Source: Lunularia cruciata (taxonomy: Eukaryota > Streptophyta > Marchantiopsida > Lunulariales > Lunulariaceae). Taken from it: DNA of 64,000 nt. The stretch covers positions 69,330,333 through 69,394,332 of the forward strand of contig OX419756.1 of assembly GCA_948567375.1 (NCBI GenBank), given 5' to 3'. Below the pieces are notes generated by a model. It had not been told where the DNA came from and searched no databases. It saw nothing but the letters and a program-made list of their open reading frames with translations. This document shows positions 20,571 through 31,649 of this stretch, in pieces (position 1 is the stretch's first letter; each line of letters begins with the position of its first letter). The position numbers were made by a program, and so were the translations under genes.

Positions 20571-20809
20571 CGAGTGAAGGAATCGATCTCTGACACACAT
20601 GCTGAAATGGACAGGCTGCTCACATGGCTGCAGTCGACCCTGGGCCTGGTCGACTGCAGCCAGCACACAGCTCTTCTGTCTTCTAAACGAGCTCCTGAGG
20701 ATCCCGAGGAGTCTAATCCAGCCAGAAGGCTAAAACACGAGCAGATTCTCCAGAGGAAGGAGAGACCATTCTGGGATCGTACTCAATTTCTTTCGGTAAC
20801 GTTTGAAGG
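20571..20809 (+). other. Exon-like open segment, unknown product (copy 1)
   Basis: A 239-bp open segment preceded by TTTTTAG, a plausible splice acceptor, and followed by AAGG|GTGAGT, a strong splice donor. Its base composition is clearly richer in G and C than the spacer around it. The frame has no in-frame ATG until about 20607; it reads EMDRLLTWLQSTLGLVDCSQ, then a charged, proline- and arginine-rich stretch ending near LSVTFEG. I recognise no domain. Copy 2 (51026-51264) has the same translation. It could be one exon of an unidentified gene, or a fragment captured by a mobile element. Confidence 0.4.
20626..20661. repeat. Perfect 14-bp inverted repeat (hairpin)
   Basis: Arms GGCTGCAGTCGACC (20626-20639) and GGTCGACTGCAGCC (20648-20661) are separated by 8 bp. 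It lies inside the exon-like segment and is unchanged in copy 2 (51081-51116). Confidence 0.95.
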
Positions 20810-21540
20810 GTGAGTATTCTTAGGAGCTACTTGATCACTCATAGAGTCATATGGATTCACAACCACACTTGTACCATTTTCCATCACTTTATGCATATTA
20901 CAAATTTTCCGATAACTTTACTCAATAGATGGGTAATTGATTACTTGATCTCCTATCTTACTGTTTAGTATAAATCATGAGGTGCCCTTATAAATATTGA
21001 GTACTACACAAAAGCAAAATTTTAACATTTAGAAATAAAGACGCATATTCAATCCCGTGACAAGAGTTAACTGGACATACAGTAATATCAAAATCCTTCA
21101 AGATATTGTACTATATGTTTAACTTTTATCCAAATTTAGATCTATTCTGGCTCTGTTCAATTTCCTTTTAGCAATAATGTGGTGATATATTAACAATTGC
21201 AAGCTTCTCAGTTGTGTTTGTCTACATTCATCCAGACTCAGTTCAGATTTTCTCATATGTACAACAAAATAAATGAATCGGTTTCTGATAGACAATTATA
21301 GTCCCTTGTACAACGATATGCATGTCCAGTTATTGAGATCGATCTTTAAGAGCCTTGTCACCTAGTGACTGTACCTCACTTCCTGTCAGGTCAGCTCTAC
21401 TTTCTCAAAGACAGATCATTTTAGAGATTAATGACGGTCCGACCCTCTCAATGTGAGAGAAGACCACTACTGGAGTTGGAGTTCGGCTCCTATCCTGGCA
21501 GTTCGTTACTATTGATGTGTTGAACTACTTGCTTTTAAAT

Positions 21541-23063
21541 CTAGTTGATAAATTGACACGTTTTCCTAATTTCTCCTGCAGATCCCGTCAACGGTTCAAG
21601 GTTGCCCATCTTCACCATGGCAGCTGAGAACTCCTCGAACCAAGTCGATCCTCGGGCTGAAAATTCACTGACAACGCTTTTACCTGTAGTGTTGGTGATA
21701 AGTGCGGAATCGGTGATGAAAACTCCTTTGTTTGAAATGACACTTTTGTAATAAAGGTGGTCGAATCTGGTGGCAGTTGAATCAAGAAACATGGTGTTGT
21801 TTCTGTTACCCTTGGGACAAAGCTTTTTCAGCATGTTTGCAAATTCAGGATCCAGAGTGGGATCGGTGTCGTTAAGGCTGTCGCTTCCAGTGAAGTTATA
21901 GATGTGAGGACCAACACCGTTGCAAGTAGTTCGGCCGATGGTGTGAGCACCTGAGTATAAAATAATGCATGGGCGGAGGGATCAGATTTTTCCTTCAACG
22001 TCAGTTGACTTCACGACATGCATCAGAATCTTACTATGAAGAGACGAGAAACGTTGAAACAAAATTTGAACCTTTTCATTAAAGTATTTTCTGGTACCTG
22101 AAAGCACGATCATCTCTCTGGCGTTGAATCCTTTGCGGGCAAAGTTATCAACCAACAGGTCAAAATTCAAAACCGGGAATGGTAGATTGGTGTTAGCGTC
22201 ATCTGCCAAGGAAACGTTGCCATCTCTTCGGCCGAGATATACTGGCCAGCTTGGACCTCCAACCTGATATCAGTAAACGGTAATTGAGCGGAGAAGTTCA
22301 CTTAAGTATAAATCTGCGGATTCGAAGCTTGATCCTCACCACACTTAACTTGAGCTAGTCTCTACGATCATGAGAAGTAGATGTCCCCAAGGAGCTAGCT
22401 TACTTTCACAGTGGCCTCGTGTGCAGCAAGAGCAACAATATCTGCACATGACACAACACCTGGACAGACACTTTCGACAGCTTCCTTGATGAGATCGATT
22501 TCAGGGATTCCTCTGATTTCGAAGTTTCCAAATCCTTCGTTTTCTGCTGGACTATCAGCGGTGGAATTGAGTAGAATTGATCCATCACAACCCTGTAATT
22601 GTCAACTCAGATTAGCGTTAAAACATAAAACAGGACGGCAGGATAATCCTGAGTTATGCAACCTTACTTGGTTCGGCGTTGATATTAATTGAGCAAACGC
22701 TGGAGCTACTCTGAATGTGGTGAAGTTCACTCACTGTACACCGTCCTTTGACTCATAATCATTGCTTGAAGAACTGTGTGAACATATCTTTCAGGTTGTC
22801 TCTCACTCTACATGGAGCAGAAATGGTGGGTGTCTTACCCGAACCCAGCAATCATGAAACTGCAAGCGGTTAAAAGCTCCAGCCATAGTTTTGTCGGTTG
22901 CCAGAACCTCGTTAACCACCTTAGACACAATGGTTGTTACTTGAGGACAGGTATAGTGATAAAATGTCTCGGACAGAGGACCACTATCTGCAGCTCCATG
23001 AGCAGTGTAAAGTGCTGCCAGAAGCAGGAGTCCGGAACATAACAAGGGTCCGCATGAACCCAT
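21541..23063 (-). CDS. P1: class III secretory peroxidase, 4 exons
   Basis: Exons on the minus strand: 23063-22839, 22592-22404, 22263-22098 and 21950-21541, all with GT-AG introns and lengths 225, 189, 166 and 410 bp; product 329 residues, normal for the family. A signal peptide (GLLLLAALYTAHGA) leads to SETFYHYTCPQ. The distal haem site is RLQFHDCW with Arg and His present, the proximal haem ligand His is in LSGAHTIGR, and all eight disulphide Cys are present. Family role: haem enzyme of the cell wall or apoplast using hydrogen peroxide to oxidise phenolics or generate radicals. I chose the second Met (23063) because the protein then starts directly with the signal peptide; an in-frame ATG at 23108 would add 15 residues. 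Trp replaces the usual Phe after HDC. Substrate unknown. Confidence 0.93.
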
Positions 23064-23137
23064 TGAAGCAAATTCCCGTGTTCCTGTTCTTCGTTCCGCT
23101 ATCTGCAAGAATCATTAGATTGCAGTGCATGCGCACT

Positions 23138-23146
23138 CTATATATC
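23138..23146 (-). promoter_or_regulatory. Probable TATA box of P1
   Basis: GATATATAG on the minus strand, about 75 bp upstream of the chosen ATG, a reasonable TATA distance for a short 5' leader. The same box lies at 53598-53606 before P2. Confidence 0.5.
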
Positions 23147-24391
23147 AGCAACTGAAAAAAGAGAGAAATCAAAGTAGAACTTATTGAGCATGCATTGTAA
23201 ACGAGTGAATGTCAAAGTTTTTATCAAGTCATTCATTCGATGATCTGTTTCTCTAATCAAAGTTACCCACCAGACGATGCCAATGCAATGCGATGTTTCG
23301 TAGGGTAGTATGAGAAGCACTCAAGGTCTGAGTGCTGCATTTACTTGATACTTAGCAAGAGAGGTACTTATACCCCCGGTGCTTGTCTTCAAGTTGACCC
23401 TTCTACTGATGTTGACGCAGTGTTTGGAGGAATTGGTTTTAGGCTGAACAGTAATTTCAATTTTAGGTGACTCGTGAAGCTGTAGATGTTGCTCGGTTTA
23501 TGCAGTGCGATTAGGCGCATGGATTCGTGGCTAGCGGTTATTACGCCAACATCCGTAATATTAATCTCGAGGTAATTGGTTAAGTATCATTTCTTTTAGC
23601 GTGAACAAGGAGACGATTTCCTGAAGTACTGGAAAACACGTTAGGACCACATCGTGTGCTAGGCACGTACCTGACCTGAAATTGTATATGATTTTGCTAA
23701 TTTTCAGCTCATTTTTCGGTGATTTTCTACTTCCAACTAGTGTGGTTCTCATATTGTCGATGACGACAAGTAACTCTATACTTGTCGTCAATCACTCTCA
23801 ATCAGGATTATCTGTTTCAGAGAAGCATAGATATGCAAGGCATATAACTTGAGTCGTGCACGTGAGCAGTACTAGCCACTGTTCGGACCTGTAATGTTCA
23901 TGCCCCATGTTGATATGGGTTAGGGTCCGTGCAGATAAACAAACTTCATTTGTACATTTTTTCTATGCTCTGTACTTCCCAAGAGAACAGGTACTTGTAC
24001 ATGACCTATGCCCCAGAGCATGTGGAGGCGTCATGACAGCTTTGCAAGCTACGTGCATATGAGACCACTTAGATTAAAGGAATCCTGCATTAGATCCTCA
24101 TGCAGAGTTGACACACGATTTACCTTTCACAGACGTTCGTCAGATATACAATTGTGATGTAAAATAATCTTAATTTCCTCTTATATTGGAACAAGAGGTG
24201 CATTGTGAAGTATAAGCTCTCAGCCGGACGTGGTGACCTCTGAATCTGCTCTTGAGTATCAACCGATCGCACTCAGACTTTTCATATATACTAGCATTAA
24301 ATCGGACAATTCACTTACATCTTTCCGATTTATATATGAGTATATGCCAGTTTCCTTAATCTGGTCAACCAATTTTGTAGAGGACAAACTG
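23147..24391. other. Peroxidase upstream intergenic region, part 1 (copy 1)
   Basis: No supported reading frame. It is almost identical to 53607-54847. It forms part of the region between the divergent peroxidases, so it probably holds promoter elements, but I cannot point to any beyond the TATA and the hairpin at 23761. Confidence 0.5.
23761..23790. repeat. 12-bp inverted repeat in intergenic region
   Basis: Arms TGACGACAAGTA and TACTTGTCGTCA with a 6-bp loop are perfect here. Copy 2 (54221-54250) has one arm mismatch. Could be a palindromic protein-binding site or chance. Confidence 0.85.
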
Positions 24392-24927
24392 TAGTACAGG
24401 TGCTTCCATTCAGAGCTGAAGACACCAATTAAAGGCTAGATCATGGCATAGGAGGCTTATTCCATATCATGCCCATAGTTCTGTTCGGATCTACCTCGGT
24501 TTAGTTACTGTCGCAGTTATCTCCAATCCTCCTTTGGGCGTCAAATATATGGGTAGTAAGCATATGTTTCGGACCCTTATTTTGACCATGGAAAGGAAGT
24601 TTTTAATATCTTTCTAGGTAGAGCTCGACGATGTTACTTCGCACTGTACTCGCGAGATGTTTTATATGTGTGGGACTGCATTGCTTTGTGTACATGGTCA
24701 AAACTTGGATCACGATGTTTGGATGGGAAATAAGGACATTGTCAAGATCTTGAGATGCTTGTTATGCTTCCATACCTGTAACATACTTATAAGTATGCGA
24801 TATGAGAGCAGCTCATGGATACGCTTAAAGATGACTATTCTGTGCAACGCTATTCAAGTTAGTGCTTATTTATTTCATCTATCCACTAACTAGGAATGGC
24901 GATTGAAAGTTAGTCACTTCTGAATCG
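24392..24927 (+). repeat. Dispersed ~540-bp repeat, unit 1
   Basis: From gtacaggtgcttcc to gttagtcacttctgaat it matches 54848-55388 (segmental duplicate) and, independently, 59351-59908 downstream of P3 in the same orientation. No LTR, terminal inverted repeat or coding frame shared by all three units was seen, so its nature is undetermined. Confidence 0.8.
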
Positions 24928-26675
24928 GTAAATGCCATGAGCATTGCACGTACGGCTGCCTTTCAAGCTGCACTTTCATTTGACAGATGAGAACTAGGTA
25001 AAATGTGCCTCCTGATTACAATCTCCATCGAGTCTATTAGCTTATGCATATTTCATGCTTGTACTGCAGCTGTACAACGATTACGCTTGCCTGCTATCAT
25101 CATCAAATCTTCATATGCTTATATTTACGGTTTCTAGTACCTCCTCACAGGGGTTCCCACACATAATTCGTCCAAATATCCTTCCAGATAGATTGTTTTG
25201 ACTTGCTTCTACTTACTGACTCGGATCCGCTCTGACTCTCTCCGCACTGATTTCCTAAATTTCACCTCCTTGATCAACAAATGATTGAATGTGACCGCGT
25301 CGTCGACATTCTAAATACTTTGCATATGGCATCCACTTTGTTAGAGTTCAGATGCGCTCCGGATCCATTTCTTCGACCCGACAATGAATTACGAATACGA
25401 TTAAAAATTTATGGAAGTTACCATATGCATAACTTGCAGACGTCGATGTATTTTTGGTCTTCAGACTCCAGGGGTTATCCAGTATTTATAATAGATGCCA
25501 GTTCCGATTCCATTGACATCAGTGAGGACCTTTCTGCAAGAAATAATTGACTCTTTCTCCTCTCTCGAAACCGCGAGAGTCTTGAGGTAGATCTCATACT
25601 GTCAAAGCATTTAAATCCTAGTAGTGGCCATATTAGATTCGATGTAGCAATGCACGAGTCTAAGGTGTAGATGAGAAAAGGGCACGGAATCATTTATCCC
25701 GGAAGTCAATTAAGTCATGGTTAGCCGTACATCCGAGACCATTGCCTAGCCAGGGACATGGCACGAATGTCTCTTTGAGTGCATAGCCTCAAGTCCACTG
25801 GTAGTTATCCAAAAGTCCGAGAGGCTGAAGTTTCCAACGGATCCAAGGACTGGCTCTGCACCGGTTCCTTGAGTGGTGGAAGTAGCAACTCCCCCGGAGC
25901 TGGATGTGGTGTTACGACGTTCAGAATCGTGAGGTTAACAGTAGCAGCGCATGCACCATTTTGGGTGCAGTATACATTATGTGGCTCACAATGAATTTCT
26001 GGAGTCTAAAGCGGAGAAGCAGAAGTCTTTACTTTCGTCATTGTTAGAGTCATCCGATTAAACAAGAAAAAAAATTGAATCAGAAAGCTGGAACTCACTT
26101 ATAGAAACGCATGTGGGTATGATATTGAGGACAGCTAACCTTCGTGATCACCAGCTTGCAATCGGGGCGCATGTTCAACATCAATATTCAACAGTAATTA
26201 GCTAACTCACTACATGAGATGGCATAGATAAACTGCAAGATTGACAGACCCTCCTAACCAGTTGTACCAAAGAATATTTTGTGGCGAACTATAAGATTTC
26301 ACTCAACCCTATGATCGCAGGAGGGGTCAAGTAAAAAATGAGCTGGTTGTATAAGCATTTAAACTGCTAAGTTTCAACCAACTGTAGTACTCAGATCATG
26401 AGTGCTTCTGGTCCATACTTGACAAAGTGCAACAAAGTTGACCTTGCATTCGCAGAGTCAGGTAAGTTCGTTACATTGAAAATGTCAACTCACTAAGACT
26501 ATACGAACACTTTCACTTTTCAATTGGTTTGTTTGGCCTACTAGCTGATCATGAAATAATCTAGATGTATCCTCTCTTCCTTTCTAATTCTAGAGTTTCT
26601 GACAGGTACTGAAATGGCTTTTTGCATCTTTCAGAACAGCGCTAGCAGAAAGAACTGGGCGCCACCTAGCACTTG
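24928..26675. other. Intergenic region upstream of peroxidase pseudogene
   Basis: No supported gene. It is alignable with 55389-57271 but much more diverged than the preceding 5 kb, with an indel of roughly 100 bp near 25290. A CAG|GTAAGT-like donor near 26461 matches the 5' leader donor of P3 at 57060. Confidence 0.5.
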
Positions 26676-27208
26676 CCACAATACAGGTCTTCGTTATTCT
26701 CCGGCGCCGTGCTCCTGGCAGCCTGCGTACTTGACTCGAGTCATGCAGCTGCTAATGCTGCATCTCTGTCCGACATTCTACGCTCAGCCGTGTTTCTCAA
26801 GTGACAAAGATTGTTTCGTTGATGGTTGACAAAATTTGGGAAACCGACAAGACTTTGGCTGGAGCTTTGAATCCCATGCAGTTCACGATTGCTGGGACCG
26901 GTTAAGGCACCCCACATTCACTATAGAACAGAGGGGAGAACCAGAGTTTGACTTACAGACTGGGCAAGGATTCTGGGGGGAACCTGCATGGGTAGTTTAT
27001 GGACAAGAATCGCATCAGCAAAAAGATATTAGCGAGTTAATAAGTAAAAGTTACGATCTTCATATATTCGCGTAACTACCATGTCACGCAAAAATATGAT
27101 TGTATATATTTATGGATTATGACGACAATCAGGTTAGCTTCCCGTGATATATAATGTTCTTTGCTTGCGCTTATACAAGTTGGTATTTAACATGGGTGTG
27201 ATGGATCC
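26676..27208 (+). pseudogene. Truncated class III peroxidase pseudogene, partner of P3
   Basis: Aligned with P3 exon 1 and intron 1. About 8 bp are lost just where P3 has its ATG, so no start remains. A TGA appears in the signal-peptide region (tacttgactcgag). One-base indels shift the frame, including in the FHDCW haem-site block. The exon 1 donor GTAAGG is changed to TTAAGG at 26902-26903, and the intron 1 acceptor CAG to CAT near 27190. The match ends in exon 2 right after gatggatcc, where unrelated sequence begins. It cannot make a peroxidase. Confidence 0.92.
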
Positions 27209-28259
27209 CAATTAACAATAAATCCAAAGTAACTTAAAATTATTAGCTTGTAGGCTAAGAGCATAATACATCGTCTCAAATTACGGCTTTTCTATTTGCA
27301 CGTGTAATAAGCTGCGAAGATGGGACAAATAATTTGGGAGGTTACAGCCTCAAATAATTTGGGAGGTAATTAGTAACTATTTTGTGCAAGTATTTTGAAA
27401 GTATAGAAGCCAAGGATGAAGATGTACTCATCATCTTTTCATTTTGAACTGTCTCCTCATTCATGGAGTTCTCTAGTGAGCAATGACTTGAGTCTTCAAG
27501 GTGCTCTGGAGCTTTTGTCTTGGAGGAGTGTGATGGAGTTTGGTTCCTTGACTTTTATGATGTAATACCTTAATAACATTCAGAGGTTCATATTGAGCAA
27601 GATCCAAATTGTGTCATAGATATATTATGGTACACATGCTTTGTTTTAAAGTTGTAATTTTCATTTCCTTTCTTCATTTTGTGTAGCTAAGGAGATAGTT
27701 TCATGGTTATAAGAAAAAAAAATTTGTTCTTGTATTATTTGGGGGCATCTTTGTACATGCATAAGTCCAAAGAATTGAGGTATAAAGACTTGTAGAGAGG
27801 GGTACAAAGAACCAAGGTACAAAGACGGATCCAAAGAAGAACAGGTACAAAGATCCTTCACCCAACAATTCAAAACTAAAGACCATATAACATTTGAATG
27901 TTACCACCAACTAAGCAAGGAGCCTCCACCAAGGACCATTGATGTCCCACTAAAGAGTTCTTGCATGAGTATAGTGATTGTACCCACTAAAGATTGTTGG
28001 CCAAGGAGCCCTTGCTATAAAATTGAGTGTTGGCCAAGTAATTTCACTTATGCTCAAATTTCTAGTGATTAAACCCAATAGCAAAGAGCAAACTTAGATT
28101 CGTTGGAATTAGGACTTCTTTGGGTTAGTGGTCTTCATTACTATCAAAATGGTGAGAGTTCAAAGAGCAATGAGCAGTGAGAATTACCCCAACAATTATC
28201 AGCCACCACCAAGTGATGGATAAGTGGGACATGCATGTATGGAGTGAATTGTTCTAAAG
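27209..28259. other. Non-coding block after the duplication junction
   Basis: No supported gene. It contains short repeats of ggtacaaag around 27770-27860 and the 376-bp segment (27825-28200) that reappears inside element C. Probably decayed mobile-element DNA; its class is not visible. Confidence 0.5.
27825..28200 (+). repeat. 376-bp direct repeat, unit 1
   Basis: From acggatccaaagaag to accccaacaattat it is nearly identical to 33841-34214. The ends do not read TG...CA and no target duplication was noticed, so it is not an LTR pair. Confidence 0.92.
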
Positions 28260-28713
28260 CAAGCATTTGAGTTTCTTGCTTTGTGATTGGTGCCTTAGTT
28301 CTCCTGAAATTGTACAAGAGATGAGAAGCACATAACACAAGAAATTGGAAAATTTTTGAGGCAATCCAAAGATATTGAGTGAGGTGCATTGAAAGATAGT
28401 ACTTACCCTTGATGTGGAAGTCTCCAAAGGACTTATCTTTGATACAAAGTTTCGCACCATCATGGAAGAGATGAGTTAAGTGTTAAAAATGTTGCAAGCA
28501 TTTGGGTTTCTTGCTTTAGTATCAGGACCTTTGTTCTGCCACAACCATAGAAGAGATGAGAAGCACATAACACAAGAACCAAGATATCTTGGAGGGAATC
28601 CAAAGACATATACTGAGGTGCATTGGAATATGATACTTGGTGCTGATATGGAAGTCTACCAAGGACTCATCTTTGATACGAAATTTTGCAACATCAAGGA
28701 AGAGATGAGTTAA
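28260..28713 (+). repeat. Tandem ~234-bp duplication
   Basis: Units start at 28260 and 28494 with gcaagcatttg, and both end near gaagagatgagttaa. Divergence between units is clearly visible. The second unit keeps an open 77-codon frame (28480-28713) with no recognised domain. Confidence 0.85.
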
Positions 28714-28757
28714 ACATCCCTTTTGACGAGGATATGTTCATAAGAAAAGGTTGAAAG

Positions 28758-29258
28758 GTGGCCACTTTCAATGACCTTGCACCAAGAGCAATTGTTGCAT
28801 CTCTAATAAGATTGTTCTACACTAAACAAACAATTTATCTAACCATAAATCAAACAATCTTCTTTGAGTATATACACAAGGGAGTAGTGGGGAATTGGAG
28901 CAACATTTTCTTCTGGCAAACTCAGGCAATGTATAGGGAGTTTGAACAGGACAGAGGAGCAACCTACCTAGCACCCATTTCCATACACTTCTACATGGGA
29001 CTGAACTTGCTTACCAACAAAGAACAAAAGCTGTTCCCTAGCAACTTCTCCTCCACTGAACACTGTGCCGCACAACTAGAGGCAAATAATGTTACAAGGC
29101 CGATTCTAAAGGCGGATATAGAGTCTGTGCATACTTACATGTCTCCAAGACATGTAAGTATGTGGAGGTGCATAAGGACTTGTGAAACTCTATGTGAACA
29201 TACAAAAGGTAAAATGTTAAGAACAAGTCATTCCCATGAGGATACAGTTTGGAATTGA
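28758..29258 (+). CDS. Unrecognised 166-codon open frame
   Basis: The largest open frame in this block, starting MATFNDLAPRAIVASLIRLF and containing FFEYIHKGVVGNWSNIFFWQ and YLAPISIHFYMGLNLL. Aromatic-rich composition and the setting among decayed elements suggest a fragment of a plant transposon-associated protein, but I cannot assign a family. No intron signals, promoter or conserved copy elsewhere in the window support it as a host gene. It may simply be a chance or relic frame. Confidence 0.3.
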   Translation: MATFNDLAPRAIVASLIRLFYTKQTIYLTINQTIFFEYIHKGVVGNWSNIFFWQTQAMYREFEQDRGATYLAPISIHFYMGLNLLTNKEQKLFPSNFSSTEHCAAQLEANNVTRPILKADIESVHTYMSPRHVSMWRCIRTCETLCEHTKGKMLRTSHSHEDTVWN

Positions 29259-30495
29259 TAAGATTAAGAAAGAAAGGTGTCACAATATCACAATTTGTTT
29301 ATGATTATCTTTTCAACCTTTTGGGCAGGAATTACTCCTAGAAGAGTACAGAGTCACCCACACTAGTGCTCCATAGAAAAGAAAAACTAAAATCACTCTC
29401 CTAATAGATCAACCCAAGTTCACTCTTGAAGGTGATGGTTTAGTCCACACTGAGCATCACTTAACACAAGGTCGGTACCATGCAGGTTGCTATCCCAAAG
29501 GTTCTAGTGTCCCCAAAGTTACTGATGTTCTTGATACTACAAGACTTGTGGTCCCCTTCTCCTTGAAGATTTCCCTCAACATTGCAGGTTTTTGATCTAC
29601 CAGATTTTTCATTCTACATGGTAGTCCATGGTACTCAAGATCCTCTATCACCCTTCAAAATACAACCTTGAGACTTTAGAACCCCAAGGATCCAATAACC
29701 CACTCAAGCATGAATGCACTCCTGCATTACTATACCTTCATTCCTACTTTGAGTTCCTCACCACTACTCAATCAAGCAATCACAAATCACATAAAAATGC
29801 TAACACAATACATTAAGGATCTTAGAGGTCCCCCACACATCTACTCTAGCTGAAAAATTTCAATTCATGCACATCCAACATCACACACCAAGCAAACATA
29901 GAATTGAACAAGAACTTTAATTCTAAACCTGCACTATTTTGGGACTAAGCCCTTTATAGTTCCTACTTACCAATAATGTGGCAAATCAAATGCCTTGTGC
30001 CACCAAAATCTCCTAATTAACTCAAATCCTATCAATGCTTTTCTTAATGCCTTATTTTCCTTGTTAAATGCTAAGACGGTGTATTATGTGGCAACACTCC
30101 TGTTGTACATTTTGCTTTGTTGTTTTGTTCCACCTTAGCATCAGGATCATGGGCCCAATGACTTGTTTTGCACAAAAATTGGTCCACTATACGTAGGTGT
30201 CACCACACCAAGGATTTATACAAGTGACCAACATGAAGATGTTACTTAAACTTGTGTGTTGGTACAACATAAAGAAGTTACCAATAGGAAGGTATTATAG
30301 ATAATATATTTATACTTATATACAATATACAATAGTGCTTAATGCATTGAGCTACCCTTGCCTCTTCATATTTGGACTAACCTATCTAATTAAGTGCATA
30401 TGTGTCTTCCTTCTATATGAAAGCTAACACATCTTGGAATTTAGCATTGATATGCTCCCTAAGTTAATCTGCCAACTTGTCTGGTTGTTTATTGG
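29259..30495. other. Spacer without recognisable genes
   Basis: Only short frames and no repeat shared with the rest of the window were noticed. It ends at the 5' LTR of element C. Confidence 0.5.
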
Positions 30496-31078
30496 TGTAA
30501 TACCAATAGCTAGATACATTATCTACAAAAGGAATTGGTTTGGTTTAATAACATCAAGAAGGATTTTATATATGATGGACTAAGTAGATCAGATAGAGAT
30601 ATCACTAAAAGAATACTTCCACTAATAAGATAGGACCCAAAAACAACTTGAAATCTTTAGAGTTAATTTGAGAACCTAAACGGATGAATCAGACCTCAAA
30701 AATGAATGATTGTTGTGTCTACAAGGACAGGAGACTAGCCTTCTCCCCCCCCCCCCCCCCCCCAACTATTTTTCTTGTTGAGAGCTTTCAAATGGTTCCT
30801 CACCCATGCAATTTTGAGCCTTGTACAAGAAGGTCCTAAAGATTCTCTTTTGACCAACCAAATAGTACAAGGACCAACATGTCACCTATCCATTCAACTA
30901 AGAGTGGAGCTTGCTAACATGCCATCAATCCATATATTTAATCCAAGGGTGGAGCTTCCTTTGAGGGAATCCTCTTTGCTATATAATAAAGAGAAGGTGT
31001 TATTTTGAGGTATTGGAGTATTGCATGTTTCTTCTCTTGTGTTTTTCTTAGGGGTTATCCTATCCTTGGAATATTACA
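30496..31078 (+). repeat. 5' LTR of element C
   Basis: 583 bp from TGTAATACCAATAGC to GGAATATTACA. It contains a run of about 19 C (30745-30763) and a TATATAAT box at 30980-30987 as in the other family 2 LTRs. It is shorter than the 756-bp LTR at 9761 because of internal deletions. Confidence 0.9.
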
Positions 31079-31079
31079 A

Positions 31080-31093
31080 TGCTATTAGAGTAG
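31080..31093 (+). other. Decayed primer-binding site of element C
   Basis: TGCTATTAGAGTAG directly follows the LTR and resembles TGGTATTAGAGC, the family 1 site, pointing to initiator Met tRNA priming. Confidence 0.55.
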
Positions 31094-31649
31094 TTTTTTT
31101 AATCCAAGAGAGTGGATCATCCCGCTTGGAGGAATGCATGCTATTAAGATTGGTTAATTTTGAAGAGAGCAAGCATAGTACAATTGATAGACTAGGGTTG
31201 TTTTAGAGAGAGGATGGGATAGAGGCACCTAAAGGAAAAGTTTCTAGACCCTACTTTCCATTCTTCAATCCATTCCATATCAAAATTATGCACATCTAGT
31301 GTGAGAAAGTGAGAGTATATCTTGTTTGTTATTTGGGAGCAGAGTTCATAGACATAGTGATGAATTTACCAAAACCCGGTGATTTACCAAAACCTGGTGA
31401 TATATGATAGAGAGTAGGATTTGACAATCTACATTCTGTTATGATGTAATGGATTTGAATGTACCAAACTCTCTCCCTTTCAACACATAAATAGAAATCA
31501 GTTATATGGTTAGACCAAAAATGATGTTTAAGGATTTCGTAACCCACAATTTTGGTAAGGAATATTATCAACAAGTGATAACCCCTTAGGTCCCAATGAT
31601 AGTTCCAATAGTCCATATGCACTCATAAGTGATCATATTAACCCTCTAT

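Larger units (their letters stand above)
1..27208 (+). repeat. Segmental duplication, copy 1
   Basis: The whole stretch is colinear with 35689-57802 in the same orientation. Matching landmarks include the LTR ends, the 45-bp triple repeat, the exon-like segment, the minus-strand peroxidase and the start of the plus-strand peroxidase. The coordinate offset falls from 35688 to about 35640 across the first 11.7 kb, then drops to about 30455 after element E, which exists only here. Copy 1 breaks off inside exon 2 of the plus-strand peroxidase. Its left end lies before the window. Confidence 0.93.

Noticed and set aside
23063..23108. Upstream in-frame ATG as the P1 start (also 53568 for P2)
   Set aside because: It would put 15 polar residues before the signal peptide; the inner ATG gives a normal secretory N-terminus like P3.
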